A stretch of DNA of 64,000 nucleotides from Pseudomonadales bacterium (GCA_019634925.1 JAHCAL010000001.1:372001-436000); one strand, 5' to 3'; counted from the stretch's first letter, positions 29,802 to 38,809 are shown. The notes: generated from the letters alone by a model not told the origin. Program-made: numbers and translations.

Positions 29802-30712
29802 GCAATACCACGCGCGAACTCGAATCGGACTGCGCCGTCCAGGATGGCCTCGAAGCACTGGAACTGGTGCTGCAGCCGCGGGAGAAGGACCTCGGCGGTT
29901 TTTCGGTGCGGCGCCTGCTGCCCACCGCGCGGCGCAGGATGGTAGGCCCGTGGATCTTCTTCGACCACATGGGGCCCGCCGACTTTCCCGCGGGCAGCGG
30001 CATCAACGTGCGCCCGCATCCGCACATCAATCTCGCGACGGTCACTTACCTGTTCGAAGGCGAGATCCTGCATCGAGACTCGCTCGGCAGCGTGCAGCCG
30101 ATCCGGCCGGGCGACATCAACCTCATGGTCGCCGGGCGCGGCATCGTACACTCGGAGCGCGAACGGCCGGAGGTGACCGCAGTCCGGCATCGACTGCACG
30201 GCCTGCAATTGTGGCTCGCACTGCCGGAAGCCGACGAGGAGGTCGAGCCGGCGTTTCATCACTATCCCGGCGCGAGCATTCCCGCGGTGGACGTCGCGGG
30301 GGTGCCGGTTCGGGTCATGATGGGTGCGGCGTTCGGCGTGACGTCGCCCGTGCGTACGTTCGCGGATACGCTCTATGTCGAGGCACATCTGCGTGCCGGG
30401 CAGGCGCTCGCGCTGCCGACGGCCGAGGAGCGTGCCGTCTACGTGGCGCAGGGCACGCTCAGCGTCGGCGCGGCTGCGATTCCCGAGCATGCGCTCGCGG
30501 TCCTGCGCGACGTGCCGGGGGTCGTCGTGCGGGCCGAGACGGAGACGCGTATAGCGCTCATCGGCGGCGCGCGGCTTGGCCTGCGCCACGTGGACTGGAA
30601 TTTCGTATCGAGCCGCGCGGAGCGCATCGACCAGGCGCGGCGCGACTGGCAGGACGGGCGTTTTCCGAAGGTGCCCGGCGACGAACAGGAGTTCATTCCG
30701 TTGCCGGACTGA
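29798..30712 (+). CDS. Pirin family protein
   Basis: 304 residues, bicupin. The signature RMVGPWIFFDHMGPADF and the metal-binding set HPHxNLATVTYLFEGE with a distal IVHSE are intact in the N-terminal cupin. Bacterial pirins act as iron proteins, some with quercetinase activity, others binding enzymes of central metabolism. Position between the GST-like and dioxygenase genes suggests a redox or ring-cleavage role; not proven by sequence. Confidence 0.92.
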   Translation: MSNTTRELESDCAVQDGLEALELVLQPREKDLGGFSVRRLLPTARRRMVGPWIFFDHMGPADFPAGSGINVRPHPHINLATVTYLFEGEILHRDSLGSVQPIRPGDINLMVAGRGIVHSERERPEVTAVRHRLHGLQLWLALPEADEEVEPAFHHYPGASIPAVDVAGVPVRVMMGAAFGVTSPVRTFADTLYVEAHLRAGQALALPTAEERAVYVAQGTLSVGAAAIPEHALAVLRDVPGVVVRAETETRIALIGGARLGLRHVDWNFVSSRAERIDQARRDWQDGRFPKVPGDEQEFIPLPD

Positions 30713-30737
30713 CCGGTATTGCCGCAGGAGGGGGAGC

Positions 30738-31643
30738 ATGACCATGCGTATCGAACCGATCGACGCCACGCTCGGCGCCGTGGTGACCGGCGTGAACCTG
30801 GCGAGTCTCGACGACGCGACGTGGGCCGCCGTGCACGCTGCATTCCTCGAGTACGGGGTGCTGGTGTTCCCCGCGCAGCATCTCGATGCATCGGCGCAGG
30901 CAGCGTTCGCGCGCCGGTTCGGCGAAGTCGAGCAGCTTTCACCGAAAGGCGAGACGCCCACCTTTGCCATTGCCAACATCAAGCCGGACGGCAGTCTCGC
31001 GCAGCCATCGGACGAGCAGTACAAGATCCTGAAGGGCAACGAGGGCTGGCATACCGACAGCACGTACATGCCGCTGGCCTCGAAGGTCGCCATGCTGTCA
31101 GCCGTGGTGGTGCCGCCCGAAGGCGGCGAAACCGAGTTCGCGGACATGCGCGCGGCGTGGGATGCGCTCGATGCGAAGACACAGGCGTTCCTGGAGGGGC
31201 GCTCGGCGTTTCACTCGCTGTACTACTCGCAGTCGCGCGCGGGCTTCGCGCATCGCACCGATCACCAGTATGGGTTTCACGACAAGGGCGCGCCGCTGCG
31301 GCCGGTCGTCAAGGTGCATCCGGAGACCGGCCGCCGCAGCATCTACACGGGCCGCCACGCACACGACCTCACCGGCATGGCGCCCGAGGAGTCCGAGCGT
31401 TTCCTCGACGAGCTGCTGGAATCGGCCTGCCAGCCGCCGCGCGTGTACCGGCACACCTGGTCCGTCGGCGACCTCGTCGTGTGGGACAACCGCTGCCTGA
31501 TGCATCGCGCGTGTCCGTACGATCCGAAGTACCCGCGGCATCTTCGCGGCAGCCGGGTTTCGGGCGACCCGGCCAGCGAACTCGCGCCGACCTATGCCGA
31601 TCCCCGCGCCGCCGGCTACCGCCCGTCGGCCAGCAACCGCTGA
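30738..31643 (+). CDS. TauD/TfdA family Fe(II)/2-oxoglutarate dioxygenase
   Basis: 301 residues; AGGAGGGGG precedes ATG 30738. The facial triad is visible as H105 and D107 in GWHTDSTY and H256 in LMHRACPYD; an Arg (R267 or R270) downstream would bind 2-oxoglutarate. Members hydroxylate taurine, alkyl sulfates, phenoxyacetates or related acids, releasing a leaving group. It is the last gene of the operon that begins with the acyl-CoA dehydrogenase; the transcript probably ends at the palindrome just downstream. Confidence 0.88.
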   Translation: MTMRIEPIDATLGAVVTGVNLASLDDATWAAVHAAFLEYGVLVFPAQHLDASAQAAFARRFGEVEQLSPKGETPTFAIANIKPDGSLAQPSDEQYKILKGNEGWHTDSTYMPLASKVAMLSAVVVPPEGGETEFADMRAAWDALDAKTQAFLEGRSAFHSLYYSQSRAGFAHRTDHQYGFHDKGAPLRPVVKVHPETGRRSIYTGRHAHDLTGMAPEESERFLDELLESACQPPRVYRHTWSVGDLVVWDNRCLMHRACPYDPKYPRHLRGSRVSGDPASELAPTYADPRAAGYRPSASNR

Positions 31644-31650
31644 GTGAGAC

Positions 31651-31769
31651 GACAGTTGGGGTCGGAGTAAAAATTCCCCGGGGCCAGGTTCTCCCTGATA
31701 CGGGGCGCTTGGCGCCCCGTATCAGGGAGAACCTGGCCCCGGGGAATTTTTACTCCGACCCCAACTGTC
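31651..31769. repeat. Perfect 119-bp palindrome (58-bp arms, 3-nt loop)
   Basis: I paired every base: 31651-31708 is fully complementary to 31712-31769, with loop TTG. The outer part of each arm carries GGGGTCGGAGTAAAAATTCC, shared with one base change by the palindrome at 55627. The element starts just after the dioxygenase stop and contains the stop codon of the opposing serine hydrolase. Likely a mobile REP/MITE-type element that also works as a bidirectional terminator. Confidence 0.9.
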
Positions 31770-33141
31770 CCGCTTGCAGCAGCCGCGCGAAGTTCTCTTC
31801 CATGGGATAGCGGCCGGACGACCAGCCGAGCCGCACCAGCACCGCATCCGCGGATGGCACCACCATCACCACCTGGCTGCGGTTGCCCATCATGGCGTAG
31901 GCGTCCGCGGGCAGCGCCGCCCAGCGCAGTGCATCGCCCCCGGCATTCAGCCAGAACTGGTAGCCGTAGCGCGGATCGTTGCTGCTGCCGTTGGGTGCGA
32001 TTGCACGGTCGACCCAATCCGGCGCGAGCAGCGTGTCGCCGGCGAACCCGCCGCGGTTCAGCATCAGTAGTCCGAGCCGCGCCCAGTCACGGGCGGTCGC
32101 GTAAATGTAGGAACTGCCGACGAACACGCCGCTCGGATCCGGCTCGAAGTACGTGTGCCGCATGCCGAGCGGTTCGAGCAGTTCGCGCGCGAAGAAGTCG
32201 ATCTGTGCCTGCGCGCCGCCGAGCCGGTCGTGAACGAACCGCGCCAGCAGGTTGGTGGTGCCAGACGAATAGTAGAAGTGCGCGCCCGGACGATGCGCCG
32301 GCGTGCTCAGCATGGCTATGTCCGAAGCGCTCGCGACCTGGAACAGGATGCGCGTCGAGTCGCTGCCCGGCGCGTACGTCTCGTCCCAGTTGAGCCCCGA
32401 GGTCATCTGCAGCATATCCACGAGTCGGATAGCGCGACGGTCGTCACCCGCCCAGGCGGGGAACAACGGGCCCTCGTCGAACGTGCGCTCGTCGGCCGGC
32501 AGCCGTCCCAGGTGCTGCATCCGGCCGACCATGATCGCCGTGACGCTCTTGCCCATGGACCAGCCGAGCAGCGGCGTCTCGGCGCCGAAGCGGTCCGCGT
32601 ACGCTTCGGCGACAATCCCGCCGCCCCGCACCATGAGCAGTGCACGTGTTTCGAGTCCGGCGGCGTTGTCCTGCTGAAGAATCGACTCAGCGACGGCCTG
32701 GATCGCGGGCTCGACGTCTCCCGTCAGATCCCCGCGCGGCCAGGGCAGCGCAGAGGTCGCGTGGCCAGCCGCACGTCCCGGTGCGACGAGCCGGTCGAGC
32801 GTTGCGAGGTCCCCGATATCGAGACTGCACCCGATGCCCGGCCGCCAGGTCGCGGAAGCGGGCGCCATTCCGAACAGGCGCGCGGAGGCACGATTGTCGG
32901 CGAAGTCGAGTTCGATGCGGCGGTTCAGGGCCGAGTAGCTCGCCAGATCCTCGATGATGCGCGCCTCGTCGAGCCCGCTGATGAACCGTCCCGAGCACGC
33001 GAGCTTGGCGGCCATGCCGGTCGCCACCGAGAGCGCGTCCGGCAGCCGCCACAACGGGAAGCCGAGCCACGCCGGCGATTGCCAGGTGGCCGTCGCGAGC
33101 AGCACGACGGGGATCGCGAACAGGGCGGCCCGCTTGCTCAT
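31750..33141 (-). CDS. Serine hydrolase (class C beta-lactamase / 6-aminohexanoate-dimer hydrolase-like)
   Basis: 463 residues with an N-terminal signal or anchor helix. Active-site motif SxxK is S195-M-G-K198, followed by DMLQMTSGLNWDE, the tyrosine motif YSS at 291-293, and a late GNRSQVVMVVPSAD strand. A 150-residue N-terminal extension precedes the catalytic domain. Family members hydrolyse amides or esters. The final residues GQLGSE and the TAA stop are read from inside the inverted repeat, so the native C-terminus was replaced when that element arrived. Confidence 0.8.
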   Translation of the reverse strand: MSKRAALFAIPVVLLATATWQSPAWLGFPLWRLPDALSVATGMAAKLACSGRFISGLDEARIIEDLASYSALNRRIELDFADNRASARLFGMAPASATWRPGIGCSLDIGDLATLDRLVAPGRAAGHATSALPWPRGDLTGDVEPAIQAVAESILQQDNAAGLETRALLMVRGGGIVAEAYADRFGAETPLLGWSMGKSVTAIMVGRMQHLGRLPADERTFDEGPLFPAWAGDDRRAIRLVDMLQMTSGLNWDETYAPGSDSTRILFQVASASDIAMLSTPAHRPGAHFYYSSGTTNLLARFVHDRLGGAQAQIDFFARELLEPLGMRHTYFEPDPSGVFVGSSYIYATARDWARLGLLMLNRGGFAGDTLLAPDWVDRAIAPNGSSNDPRYGYQFWLNAGGDALRWAALPADAYAMMGNRSQVVMVVPSADAVLVRLGWSSGRYPMEENFARLLQAGQLGSE

Positions 33142-33243
33142 CGGGACACCATCATCGCTGATGACCCACCCCGCCCGAGGCGGGTTGGCGTCACGATGAC
33201 CTCCATTCGAATGCGAAGTACTGACATTACAGACTCTCCACGC

Positions 33244-33840
33244 TCATTCTGCGCCCGCAGTTTGCACGGCTGCATCGCACCCGCTCCGGACGAACTCTGC
33301 CGCGAGCCGGCGCTCGCCGTCGATCGTGACTTCGATTCGGTACGTGCCGTCGTGACGATTTGCCTTCAGCAACTCAAGGCCCATGCCGCCGACGACCCGA
33401 CCCTGGCGGGCGCCGAACCGGACGTTCCGTTCGCCCACACACTCGCGACAGTCGAGGCGCGCGGCGGAGTGGGTCCACAGCCAGCCCATCCGGAGGCGCG
33501 AGTGAGACTCGAGGTCCGGCCGGTCGACTATGAACGTAATGCCGATCCGCCGGGCGTTGCAAGGTACCGGGGCCGGACCGGGTGGATCCTCGGGTGTCAT
33601 GAAGTATCGATCGAACCTCAGGCGGCCCGTCAGGACGTCGCGCACGTAGGCGTTGTAGTCCTCGAACTCGGCTGGCCGCATCGCGTACCGGACCAGTAGC
33701 TGTGGATGCAGACCTTCCTCCGCCATGCTTGGCAGGGGCCCGACGGAGAGGGCGGTCAGTATCAGCGTCACCCGCCGGAGCCCTTGGAACCGTGTCCGAC
33801 TCAGCCCGAAACGCTCGGCCAGGCGCAACTGCGGCTTCAT
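33244..33840 (-). CDS. Exported protein of unknown function
   Basis: 198 residues. A hydrophobic stretch (VTLILTALSVGPLPSMAEE) suggests export with cleavage near the Ala. The C-terminal half looks beta-rich (ITFIVDRPD, TYRIEVTIDGERRLAAEF) with cysteines in DCRECVGE that could form a disulfide. It resembles an immunoglobulin-like DUF3859-type domain only weakly. The start codon overlaps the cupin stop by 4 bases, so the two are coupled. Confidence 0.55.
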   Translation of the reverse strand: MKPQLRLAERFGLSRTRFQGLRRVTLILTALSVGPLPSMAEEGLHPQLLVRYAMRPAEFEDYNAYVRDVLTGRLRFDRYFMTPEDPPGPAPVPCNARRIGITFIVDRPDLESHSRLRMGWLWTHSAARLDCRECVGERNVRFGARQGRVVGGMGLELLKANRHDGTYRIEVTIDGERRLAAEFVRSGCDAAVQTAGAE

Positions 33841-34247
33841 GGCACGTCTTCACCTCCGGGCCCATCGGGATACGTCACCCGATCCTCCGCGATCCGTTCG
33901 CCGATGATCAGGAAGACGAACGGCTCGACGCCGCGATTCTCGAGGTGATGCGCGATGGCCTGGCTCGCGGGGAAGCAGACGTAGGCGCCGGCCTCGAGCC
34001 GGTGCTGCTCATTGCCGAGATGCAGCACCGCGGTACCGGAGAGGGCGTAGAGGTGCTCCTCCTCGTGCGAGTGCCAGTGCGCCGGTCCGGTGTTGCACCC
34101 GGGAGGCAGTTCCATGAGACCGACCCCGACGCGCGCCGCGCCGCCCACGTCGCTCAGCGCACGGCCACGGATCTCGCGTTCTGTGCCTGCGTACCAGGTC
34201 TCCAGGGGTACCGCCTGCGGATCGAGCGGACGTTTGCGCGGCTCCAT
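33837..34247 (-). CDS. Single-domain cupin protein
   Basis: 136 residues. Metal motif PAHWHSHEEEHLYALSG (HxHx4Ex-like) and the second cupin motif PASQAIAHHLEN are clear. Family members range from sugar isomerases to dioxygenases and ligand-binding proteins, so no reaction is assigned. First gene of a two-gene minus-strand unit, divergent from the sugar transporter. Confidence 0.85.
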   Translation of the reverse strand: MEPRKRPLDPQAVPLETWYAGTEREIRGRALSDVGGAARVGVGLMELPPGCNTGPAHWHSHEEEHLYALSGTAVLHLGNEQHRLEAGAYVCFPASQAIAHHLENRGVEPFVFLIIGERIAEDRVTYPDGPGGEDVP

Positions 34248-34317
34248 CGGGTTCTCCGCAAGCTTGCGTAGTCAGGGATGGTACGACTGTTGGCCGTCGA
34301 GGGTAGTTCAGTACTGC

Positions 34318-34347
34318 TTGACCGCCAAATCTTAACGGTAATAAGAT
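34318..34347 (+). promoter_or_regulatory. Candidate sigma-70 promoter for the sugar transporter
   Basis: TTGACC at 34318-34323 and TAAGAT at 34342-34347 with an 18-bp spacer, in a locally AT-rich stretch ending about 36 bp before ATG 34383. Seen by eye. Confidence 0.45.
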
Positions 34348-34382
34348 CGGGATGGTTCAAGCCGGCCGGATGCGACTCCTAC

Positions 34383-35777
34383 ATGGCGCCCACCCCGCGC
34401 AGCCACCTCATCGCGTACTCCGTGCCGTTCCTCTGCATGTGGTTCATGCACGGACCCGTGGTGGGCATCCTGCCGGCGATCTACGCCGAGTACTTCGGCA
34501 TCAGCCTGGTCACCACCGGTACGGTCCTGCTGATCTCGCGGTGGTTCGACGCGGCCACCGATCCGCTGATCGGCATCCTGTCGGACCGCACGCGCTCCCC
34601 GCTCGGCAGGCGCAAACCATGGATCATCGCGGGCAGCCTGCTCTCGATGGTCTCGGTCTATTTCCTGTTCATCCCGCCGTCCGAGCCGAGCGTGGTCTAT
34701 TACGCCGCGTGGTCCATGCTGCTGTTCCTGGCCTGGACCATGAACGAAATCCCGTATTCCGCGTGGGGCACGGAAATCTCGCGCGGTTACGTCGACCGCA
34801 CGCGCACGTTCACCTACCGCGCGTTCTTCCGCGAGACCGGCTCGATCCTGTTCCTCGTGACCCCACTCCTGATGTTCTACCTGGGCTATGCAGATTCCAC
34901 CAGGATGACCCCGGACGTGATCGAGGTGGTCGCCTACGCGATCATCGTCACGCTGCCCATCTCGGTCGCGATCGCGGTGATCTGGGCTCCGGTCGGCAAG
35001 GAGGTGGCCACCGCGCAGCGCCTCTCGCTCACCGACCTGAAGGAATCGTTGCGCGTCAATCGCCCGTTCCGCATGTTCCTGCCCGTCTACATCGTCGCCG
35101 GGATTGCGGTCGGCATGTACGGCGCCATGTCATTTCTGTTCGTCGATTCCTACCTGCGGATCGGCGACAAGTTCTCGTACATCATGGCGACCAGCCTGGT
35201 CGGGGCGCTGCTTTCGTATCCGGTCTGGCTGAAAGTGGTGCGTCGCTTCGGCAAGCATCGCAGCTGGGCGGTAAGCAACGTCGCGTTCGCGCTCGGTATC
35301 ATCCCGATCACGCTCATTCAACCGGGTCCCGAGGCATTCGTGCCCTACCTCGCACTGTACCTGTTCGGCAGCCTGGCACAGGGCGCAGGCTCGATCGTGC
35401 CGCCGTCCATTCTGGCCGACGTCATCGACTACGACATCATGAAGACCGGCACCAACCGGGCCGGGAGTTACCTGTCACTCACCACGCTGCTGTTCAAGCT
35501 CAACATCGCGATCGGCTCGGCGCTCGCGTTCTACCTGATCGCGCTGTTCGGCTACGAGGTCGGCGCCGCGGAACAGACCGCGTCCGGGGCGCTCGGCATG
35601 ATCATCACGGCGCAGCTCATTCCGGCGGCGTGTTTCCTCATCACGGGGATTGCGATCTGGTTCTTCCCGATCGGCGAACGGCGCGCTGGAATCATCCGCC
35701 GCCGGATCGAGTCGCTGGCAGCACGGGCGGAACGCGACGGAAAGTCGATCCCGGGACTGCAGCCGATCGCGCGCTGA
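34383..35777 (+). CDS. MFS/GPH-type sodium:sugar symporter-like transporter
   Basis: 464 residues from ATG 34383, about twelve membrane helices. The RWFDAATDPLIGILSDRTRSPLGRRKPWI block is the diagnostic melibiose/glycoside-pentoside-hexuronide symporter motif with the cation-binding Asp. A second hallmark, PPSILADVIDYD, appears in the C-terminal half. Substrate likely a sugar, glycoside or related hydroxylated compound. The frame is open upstream, but the extra N-terminal residues are not transporter-like. Confidence 0.87.
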   Translation: MAPTPRSHLIAYSVPFLCMWFMHGPVVGILPAIYAEYFGISLVTTGTVLLISRWFDAATDPLIGILSDRTRSPLGRRKPWIIAGSLLSMVSVYFLFIPPSEPSVVYYAAWSMLLFLAWTMNEIPYSAWGTEISRGYVDRTRTFTYRAFFRETGSILFLVTPLLMFYLGYADSTRMTPDVIEVVAYAIIVTLPISVAIAVIWAPVGKEVATAQRLSLTDLKESLRVNRPFRMFLPVYIVAGIAVGMYGAMSFLFVDSYLRIGDKFSYIMATSLVGALLSYPVWLKVVRRFGKHRSWAVSNVAFALGIIPITLIQPGPEAFVPYLALYLFGSLAQGAGSIVPPSILADVIDYDIMKTGTNRAGSYLSLTTLLFKLNIAIGSALAFYLIALFGYEVGAAEQTASGALGMIITAQLIPAACFLITGIAIWFFPIGERRAGIIRRRIESLAARAERDGKSIPGLQPIAR

Positions 35778-35816
35778 GGTTCGCGCCAGTCCGGACTTTT
35801 TCATGAATGGTCCGGG

Positions 35817-36560
35817 CTAGGGCACCCGGCCGAATCCGAGCAGCCGGTCGATGCGCCCCAGCACGTAGCGGAACGTGCGCACCGGAGCCGGGAAGTTGCC
35901 CTTGTTGCCCTCGATGGTGGTGAGGATGCCGTCCACCGATTCGTAGACCAGCCCGATGTGGCCGGCCCGGCTGTCCGGCTGGCCGCGCCACCAGACGACG
36001 ATGTCACCGGGAGCAGGCGCTTCCGTCGCTGCGTCGTAGAGCCAGCCGCGCCCGCGGAAGTCATCGCGGATGGCGCGTGCGCCGAGGCTGTACCGGAACG
36101 GTATTCCGCCCGGTGCGTGCGTGAAGCACCAGCTGACGAATCCTGCGCACCACTCGGCCGGAGGTGGCGTGAGCCCGTTCAGGTACTTGGCGACCCAGGG
36201 CCCGTCGTTGTTGCGGCCGAGTTCGCGCGCGCCAGCACGCATCTCGTCGACCGCGGCGGTGAGGGCAGCGCGACCGGTGGTCGAGCCACCGCTCGGCAGC
36301 GCGGCGAGCATCGCTGCGTCGGATCGTGGTGGGGGTGACTGGTTGCGCAGTGCCCACCAGGTCAGCGGCCCGACGACACCGTCCACCACCAGTGGCTCGC
36401 CGCGTGGGTCCAGGTGTTGCGCCTGAAAGGCTTCGACAGCGCGCCTGACTTCGCGATCGAAATCCGTCGTGGCTTCCGCAATGTAGCCGCGCTCGACGAG
36501 CAGTTGCGACAGCAACTGTACCGATGGGCCGCTGGCACCTGACCGCAGTATTTCCGCCAC
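35817..36560 (-). CDS. Peptidoglycan-binding and CHAP-domain protein
   Basis: 247 residues from a GTG whose first base is the last base of the upstream stop (TAGTG), which supports this start. Residues about 10-72 form a PG_binding_1 domain (LLSQLLVERGYI, VDGVVGPLTWWAL); about 120-240 form a CHAP-type cysteine amidase/endopeptidase with C138 in EWCAGFVSWCF, H201 in AGHIGLV and the PGDIVVWW strand. No signal peptide is visible, so either it stays in the cytoplasm or another system exports it. Coupled to a 72-residue gene that follows a regulator-type operator. Confidence 0.8.
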   Translation of the reverse strand: MAEILRSGASGPSVQLLSQLLVERGYIAEATTDFDREVRRAVEAFQAQHLDPRGEPLVVDGVVGPLTWWALRNQSPPPRSDAAMLAALPSGGSTTGRAALTAAVDEMRAGARELGRNNDGPWVAKYLNGLTPPPAEWCAGFVSWCFTHAPGGIPFRYSLGARAIRDDFRGRGWLYDAATEAPAPGDIVVWWRGQPDSRAGHIGLVYESVDGILTTIEGNKGNFPAPVRTFRYVLGRIDRLLGFGRVP

Positions 36561-36778
36561 TACCCGCGCTCTTCCGGTGGGGTCGGTTTGACGCCGGCGA
36601 TGATCCAGTGATCGCCGTGGCAGGACGCGCCGCCCGCACCGGTCGAGCGGAAGTCCGCGATCGTTTCGTCCACGCCGCTTTCGAATATGTCGATCCGGTA
36701 GTCCGCGGAGCGGAGTTCCGCGATCCGATCGAGCGCGTCGTCCAGCGTGGCGCAGGTGTAGATCACGATTCGGCTCAT
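36560..36778 (-). CDS. Small protein coupled to the CHAP-domain gene
   Basis: 72 residues, mixed alpha/beta (SRIVIYTCATLDDALDRIAEL, then YRIDIFESG), no signal peptide or known domain. The stop overlaps the CHAP gene start by one base. A TGGAG Shine-Dalgarno precedes ATG 36778. Upstream lies the 36830-36849 direct repeat at 52 bp, the same geometry as before 38758. Could be a partner or chaperone of the CHAP protein; unproven. Confidence 0.6.
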   Translation of the reverse strand: MSRIVIYTCATLDDALDRIAELRSADYRIDIFESGVDETIADFRSTGAGGASCHGDHWIIAGVKPTPPEERG

Positions 36779-36829
36779 GCCCGGCGGACTCCAGGAGTGC
36801 CGTTTCAGTATTCGCCACCGCGTTGGGCA

Positions 36830-36849
36830 AGTCCTTATGAATGCCTTAT
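36830..36849. promoter_or_regulatory. Direct-repeat operator, copy 1
   Basis: AGTCCTTATG-N3-GCCTTAT. The two CCTTAT half-sites are 11 bp apart, the spacing expected for tandem OmpR/PhoB-type winged-helix dimers. It lies between the divergent small-protein/CHAP operon and the winged-helix regulator. A copy with the same 17 fixed bases occurs at 38810. Confidence 0.7.
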
Positions 36850-36880
36850 ATTTTTCTGGAGTCATGCCCTGCCGGAGGTT

Positions 36881-38392
36881 GTGTTGGCAGTCGACTTTCG
36901 ATTCGGCAGCTGGGAAGTCGACGTGAAGGCGCGCGAGATGCGCAATGCGGCGCGTACCGTGCGGCTCGAGCGCAAGGCGATGGGCGTGCTCGCCGAGATC
37001 GCCCGCGTCGCACCAGAAGTCATGACCAGTGAAGAACTCCTCGAGCGCGTATGGCCCGACGTGATCGTCGGTGAAAGCGCGCTCTATCGGGTCGTCGCGG
37101 TGTTGCGCAAGGAGCTTGGCGACGACTCGCGCAATCCCACGTACATCGAGTCGATCCCGCGCACCGGTTATCGCCTGATCGTCCCGGTGGAAGCGGGCGC
37201 ACAACTCGCCGACGTGGGTCCCGAACGACCGCCACCCGCGCGACGGGAGCTCGGCCGGATTCCGGTCTGGATCGATTACGTATCGCGCCGCAGCCGATCG
37301 GCCCTGCCGGCGTTCGCTTCCGACGTGGGGCGTTATCTCGGCTGGACCTGCGGCGCTTTCCGGATCATCCGCAACCTGCCCGAGTCCGGGGGCGCCGCGC
37401 TCTGGTACGTCATGCTGGATATCGAACGCAGCGCCACTCGACTGCTGATCCGCTGGGAACTCCAGCGCGGCGAACGGCAGGAACTCATCAGCAGCGGCGA
37501 GCACGCCGAGCCCGTGGACGGCTACCAGGTGCGTTATGCGCGCATCGCCGAGCTGGTCGCCGAAGCGGTCTCGCAGGCCATCGCCCGGCAACGCCGGACG
37601 GACTGGCATGACGGCCGGCTCGACGCGGAGCCCAGCTACTGGGACATGGTGCTGCTGGGCGACGCCTACCGCTCCATGGACCCGCAGCAGATCCGGGCGC
37701 GCGAAAACCTTCTGGTGCGAGCAATCGAAGGCTGGCCCGATCTCGCGCCGGCGCACGCGGCCTACGCAAACCTGATGTCGTGGAAGCTCGTCAACGGCGT
37801 ATGCGAAGACCCACGCGCGACGCTGGACGCGATGCGCGAGCACGCGGTCGCCGCGATGGACCTGGATGCCCAGGATCCGTATGTGCTTTCGCGCTGCGGC
37901 GCCGCGTTCAGTCGAACGGGTACGCACGACGAGGGCGTAGAGCTGTGCCGGCGCGCATTCGCACTGGCGCCGTCGACGGTCGCGCGCGATGCGCTCGCCA
38001 TGGCACTGTGCTTCGCCGGTGCGCCGGAAGAAGCGATCGACCACTATCGCGAGCTGCTGCAGACCATGCCCGCCGGGCATGCTTTCCAGTACGGCAAGCT
38101 GGCGGTGGCGCTGGCCCAGTGCGGCCGGCTCAACGAAGCGCTCGGCCATGCGGAACGGGCAGTCGTGCACTTCCCGAAGGATTACTTCTGCTGGGCCCTG
38201 ACCGCCAACCTCAAGGCCCAGCTCGGCGATCCAGCAGGGGCGCGCAGCGCGTTCCAGCGGGCCCGCGAACTCATGCCGGCGCTGGCGCCGGACACCTTCG
38301 CCACGGGCGTGGCGCGCACCTATGGCCGGACGCCGGCGCAACGCGAATGGCTGACCGCCGGATTCGCGTTGCTCGAGCCATCGCCGTCATAG
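36881..38392 (+). CDS. CadC-like winged-helix regulator with TPR domain
   Basis: 503 residues if started at GTG 36881; a TTG at 36884 has better spacing to GGAGG (36874-36878). Residues 1-100 are an OmpR/PhoB-type DNA-binding domain (FRFGSWEVD, the RLERKAMGVLAEIARVAPEV helix region, VGESALYRVVAVLRKELGDD, TGYRLIVPV). The rest is soluble, with tetratricopeptide repeats from about 240 (AYANLMSW, ALAMALCFAGAPEEAIDHYREL, ALGHAERAV). There is no transmembrane segment, unlike CadC itself. The 11-bp-spaced direct repeats at 36830 and 38810 are its probable binding sites, implying autoregulation. Confidence 0.85.
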   Translation: MLAVDFRFGSWEVDVKAREMRNAARTVRLERKAMGVLAEIARVAPEVMTSEELLERVWPDVIVGESALYRVVAVLRKELGDDSRNPTYIESIPRTGYRLIVPVEAGAQLADVGPERPPPARRELGRIPVWIDYVSRRSRSALPAFASDVGRYLGWTCGAFRIIRNLPESGGAALWYVMLDIERSATRLLIRWELQRGERQELISSGEHAEPVDGYQVRYARIAELVAEAVSQAIARQRRTDWHDGRLDAEPSYWDMVLLGDAYRSMDPQQIRARENLLVRAIEGWPDLAPAHAAYANLMSWKLVNGVCEDPRATLDAMREHAVAAMDLDAQDPYVLSRCGAAFSRTGTHDEGVELCRRAFALAPSTVARDALAMALCFAGAPEEAIDHYRELLQTMPAGHAFQYGKLAVALAQCGRLNEALGHAERAVVHFPKDYFCWALTANLKAQLGDPAGARSAFQRARELMPALAPDTFATGVARTYGRTPAQREWLTAGFALLEPSPS

Positions 38393-38758
38393 GGTCGCGC
38401 ACACCCCGGCCATGATGGTGAAATCCTCGCCATTCCCCGTGGCACGCTGGCGGATCCTGGCCACGCGCATCTCCACCTCGTCGCATGCGTAGACGAAATC
38501 CTGTGCCTCGATCTCCTTGCGCTGTTCGTGGATTGCCCGTTCGGCGGCGAGATGTCCGGCGCGGATACAGCAGCGCATGGCTCGCTCGACCTGCTCGGGG
38601 TGGCTCATGAACATCCTGATGTTGTGCCGCACCGTATCGTAGTAGCCCTTGTTGCGGGCGATCTCGACACACTCGTCGGTGAACGGCATGGTGGCGCCCG
38701 AGCCGAAGGCGGCCCAGAACTTGGCGGTGAGGACTTCGTAGAACTTGTCTTCGGACAT
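38387..38758 (-). CDS. Small helical protein, probable target of the winged-helix regulator
   Basis: 123 residues, soluble, mostly helical (YEVLTAKFWAAFGSG, RAMRCCIRAGHLAAERAI), three cysteines, no recognised domain. TGGAG lies upstream of ATG 38758. Its 3' end overlaps the regulator's 3' end by 6 bp, tail to tail. The 38810 direct repeat lies 52 bp upstream of the start. Function unknown. Confidence 0.6.
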   Translation of the reverse strand: MSEDKFYEVLTAKFWAAFGSGATMPFTDECVEIARNKGYYDTVRHNIRMFMSHPEQVERAMRCCIRAGHLAAERAIHEQRKEIEAQDFVYACDEVEMRVARIRQRATGNGEDFTIMAGVCATL

Positions 38759-38809
38759 GGTCTGGCTCCATGGGGTTGCGCGACCATGTTGCAGCAGGAA
38801 CCACGCTCG

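Noticed and set aside
36524..36880. N-terminal extension of the winged-helix regulator
   Set aside because: It overlaps the oppositely oriented small gene and operator and lacks homology; the DNA-binding domain begins at 36881-36884 behind GGAGG.
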